Both the position numbers and the translations under genes were made by a program. The notes beneath the pieces were generated by a model that saw only the letters and a list, made by a program, of their open reading frames with translations, had not been told where the DNA came from and made no database searches. From positions 1-25,382 of the forward strand of contig URZX01000030.1 of NCBI GenBank assembly GCA_900552455.1: a stretch of DNA of 25,382 nt. Direction: 5' to 3'. Shown one piece after another: positions 24,642 through 25,382 of the stretch; within the stretch, counting starts at the first letter, position 1, and every line of letters starts with the position of its first letter. This DNA comes from an uncultured Peptococcaceae bacterium. Its GTDB lineage: Bacteria; Bacillota; Peptococcia; Peptococcales; Peptococcaceae.

Positions 24642-24649
24642 GCTATACT
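24642..24649 (+). promoter_or_regulatory. Extended -10 promoter of the 5-formyl-THF cyclo-ligase gene
   Basis: GCTATACT with an upstream TG (TGCTATACT) is an extended -10; TATACT is at 24644-24649. The -35 position reads GTGCAA, which is weak. If correct, the leader is very short, with GGAGGG only a few bases after the start. Confidence 0.5.
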
Positions 24650-24669
24650 GGGAGCAAGGAGGGATGACC

Positions 24670-25248
24670 ATGACGAAAAACGAATGGCGAGACATCGGAA
24701 AATCGCGCCGACAGGCGCTTTCTGCCGCCGAGCGTGACTGGCAATCGCAGGCGCTCGTGCGTAAGATCTACGCCGATCCGCGCATGATCCGCGCAGAAAC
24801 CGTGCTGCTTTTTCTGAGCTTTGCGAGCGAGTGGAACACCGACGCCCTCATCCGCGCCGCCTGGGCAGAGGGAAAAACCGTCTGCCTCACCCGCACGCTG
24901 TCCAATCACGCGATGGAAGCTTGCCGCTTCACGCCCCAGACACCTCTTGTCACCACCCGCGGTGCGCTGCAGGAGATCCCCGCAGACGCCGCCGAGCCCA
25001 TCGCGCTCACGCAGATCGACTTCTGCCTCGTGCCCGGGCTCCTCTTCGATCCCTACGGCACCCGTCTCGGCTACGGCGCCGGCTATTACGACCGCTTCCT
25101 GCCGAAGCTTTCCGAGAGCTGCACCATCCTGGCCGCAGGCTTCGATTGCCAGCTCGTCGGCAGCCCGCTCCCACGCGACGCGACCGACTACCGCCTGCCC
25201 GAGATCTGGACGCCAAGCCAGCAGATCCGCACAAGAAAGCCGTTTTGA
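24670..25248 (+). CDS. 5-formyltetrahydrofolate cyclo-ligase
   Basis: The enzyme uses ATP to convert 5-formyl-THF to 5,10-methenyl-THF, returning a stored folate to one-carbon metabolism. The 192-aa protein has the usual length. Family signatures are the N-terminal WRDIGKSRRQALSAAER, FLSFASEWNTDAL near 43-55, and the ATP-binding GTRLGYGAGYYDRFLP near 135-150, followed by a GFDCQLV-type strand. The homologue in other bacteria is named fau or ygfA. I start at the ATG at 24670, seven bases after GGAGG; the ATG at 24664 abuts the box. It is a single-gene unit divergent from groESL. Confidence 0.95.
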   Translation: MTKNEWRDIGKSRRQALSAAERDWQSQALVRKIYADPRMIRAETVLLFLSFASEWNTDALIRAAWAEGKTVCLTRTLSNHAMEACRFTPQTPLVTTRGALQEIPADAAEPIALTQIDFCLVPGLLFDPYGTRLGYGAGYYDRFLPKLSESCTILAAGFDCQLVGSPLPRDATDYRLPEIWTPSQQIRTRKPF

Positions 25249-25255
25249 ACAGCAA

Positions 25256-25302
25256 AGCGCTGCCTGCCGCAGATTTTTTGCGACAGACAGCGCTTTTTTA
25301 AT
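25256..25302 (+). terminator. Terminator of the 5-formyl-THF cyclo-ligase gene
   Basis: AAAGCGCTGCCTG pairs with CAGACAGCGCTTT with one mismatch around a GC-closed loop, followed by a T-run. The poly-A to the left also makes it usable from the other strand. Confidence 0.88.
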
Positions 25303-25382
25303 CCAATCGATTCAGCCGCTCGCCATCGTGATATGCTCCCCATAGAGTAGATACTCGAAATAACAAAAATCGAGCCTACACT
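25303..25382. other. Window-end intergenic stretch
   Basis: I see no supported gene, hairpin or clear promoter in these last 80 bases. A gene may begin beyond the window. Confidence 0.4.

Overview
The window is a 25.4 kb piece of chromosome from a low-oxygen member of the Bacillota, most likely of the Clostridia or Negativicutes type; I cannot fix the genus. The evidence is a T-box leader in front of pheST, a Veg protein, a perfect CIRCE operator in front of groESL, MurT/GatD lipid II amidation genes, an S-layer-homology (SLH) protein and a rubrerythrin. Genes are densely packed, GC-rich by eye, and mostly on the minus strand. Only a hydrolase, tRNA-Leu and the 5-formyl-THF cyclo-ligase gene are on the plus strand.

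Region by region: (1) 66-5040, minus: a T-box-controlled operon pheS-pheT-lgt-dtxR-type regulator. (2) 5051-5915: an accessory island with three copies of a structured CCTCCTACCT repeat, a three-unit 40-bp repeat and one gene for an S23-type four-helix-bundle protein. (3) 6011-6952, plus: a lysophospholipase-like alpha/beta hydrolase, with a hairpin terminator shared with the convergent operon. (4) 7026-11547, minus: glnS-plsC-murT-gatD, tightly coupled, joining glutaminyl-tRNA synthesis, phospholipid synthesis and peptidoglycan amidation. (5) 11572-15535, minus: an unknown gene, ppx and ppk1, a polyphosphate operon. (6) 15636-15807, plus: tRNA-Leu(CAA) with its own promoter and terminator. 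(7) 15930-17625: a fourth copy of the structured repeat, a frameshifted SLH surface-protein gene, and its upstream region with paired direct repeats placed like activator sites. (8) 17626-19523, minus: cardiolipin synthase and a small membrane protein. (9) 19556-20596, minus: rubrerythrin and veg. (10) 20648-21493, minus: a GNAT-type protein overlapping a 61-aa protein, arranged like a toxin-antitoxin pair. (11) 21518-24580, minus: Mrp/NBP35 Fe-S carrier ATPase, groEL, groES and CIRCE. (12) 24642-25302, plus: 5-formyltetrahydrofolate cyclo-ligase.

Most genes are ordinary housekeeping genes of the envelope, translation, stress and phosphate storage. The most unusual material is the four-copy structured repeat. 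Each copy has two hairpins whose stems differ in sequence but keep their pairing, a conserved loop pattern, a GCTA end, and flanking heptamer arrays whose complement reads as iterated Shine-Dalgarno sequence. Three copies cluster around the four-helix-bundle gene, and the fourth supplies the stop codon of the SLH gene.
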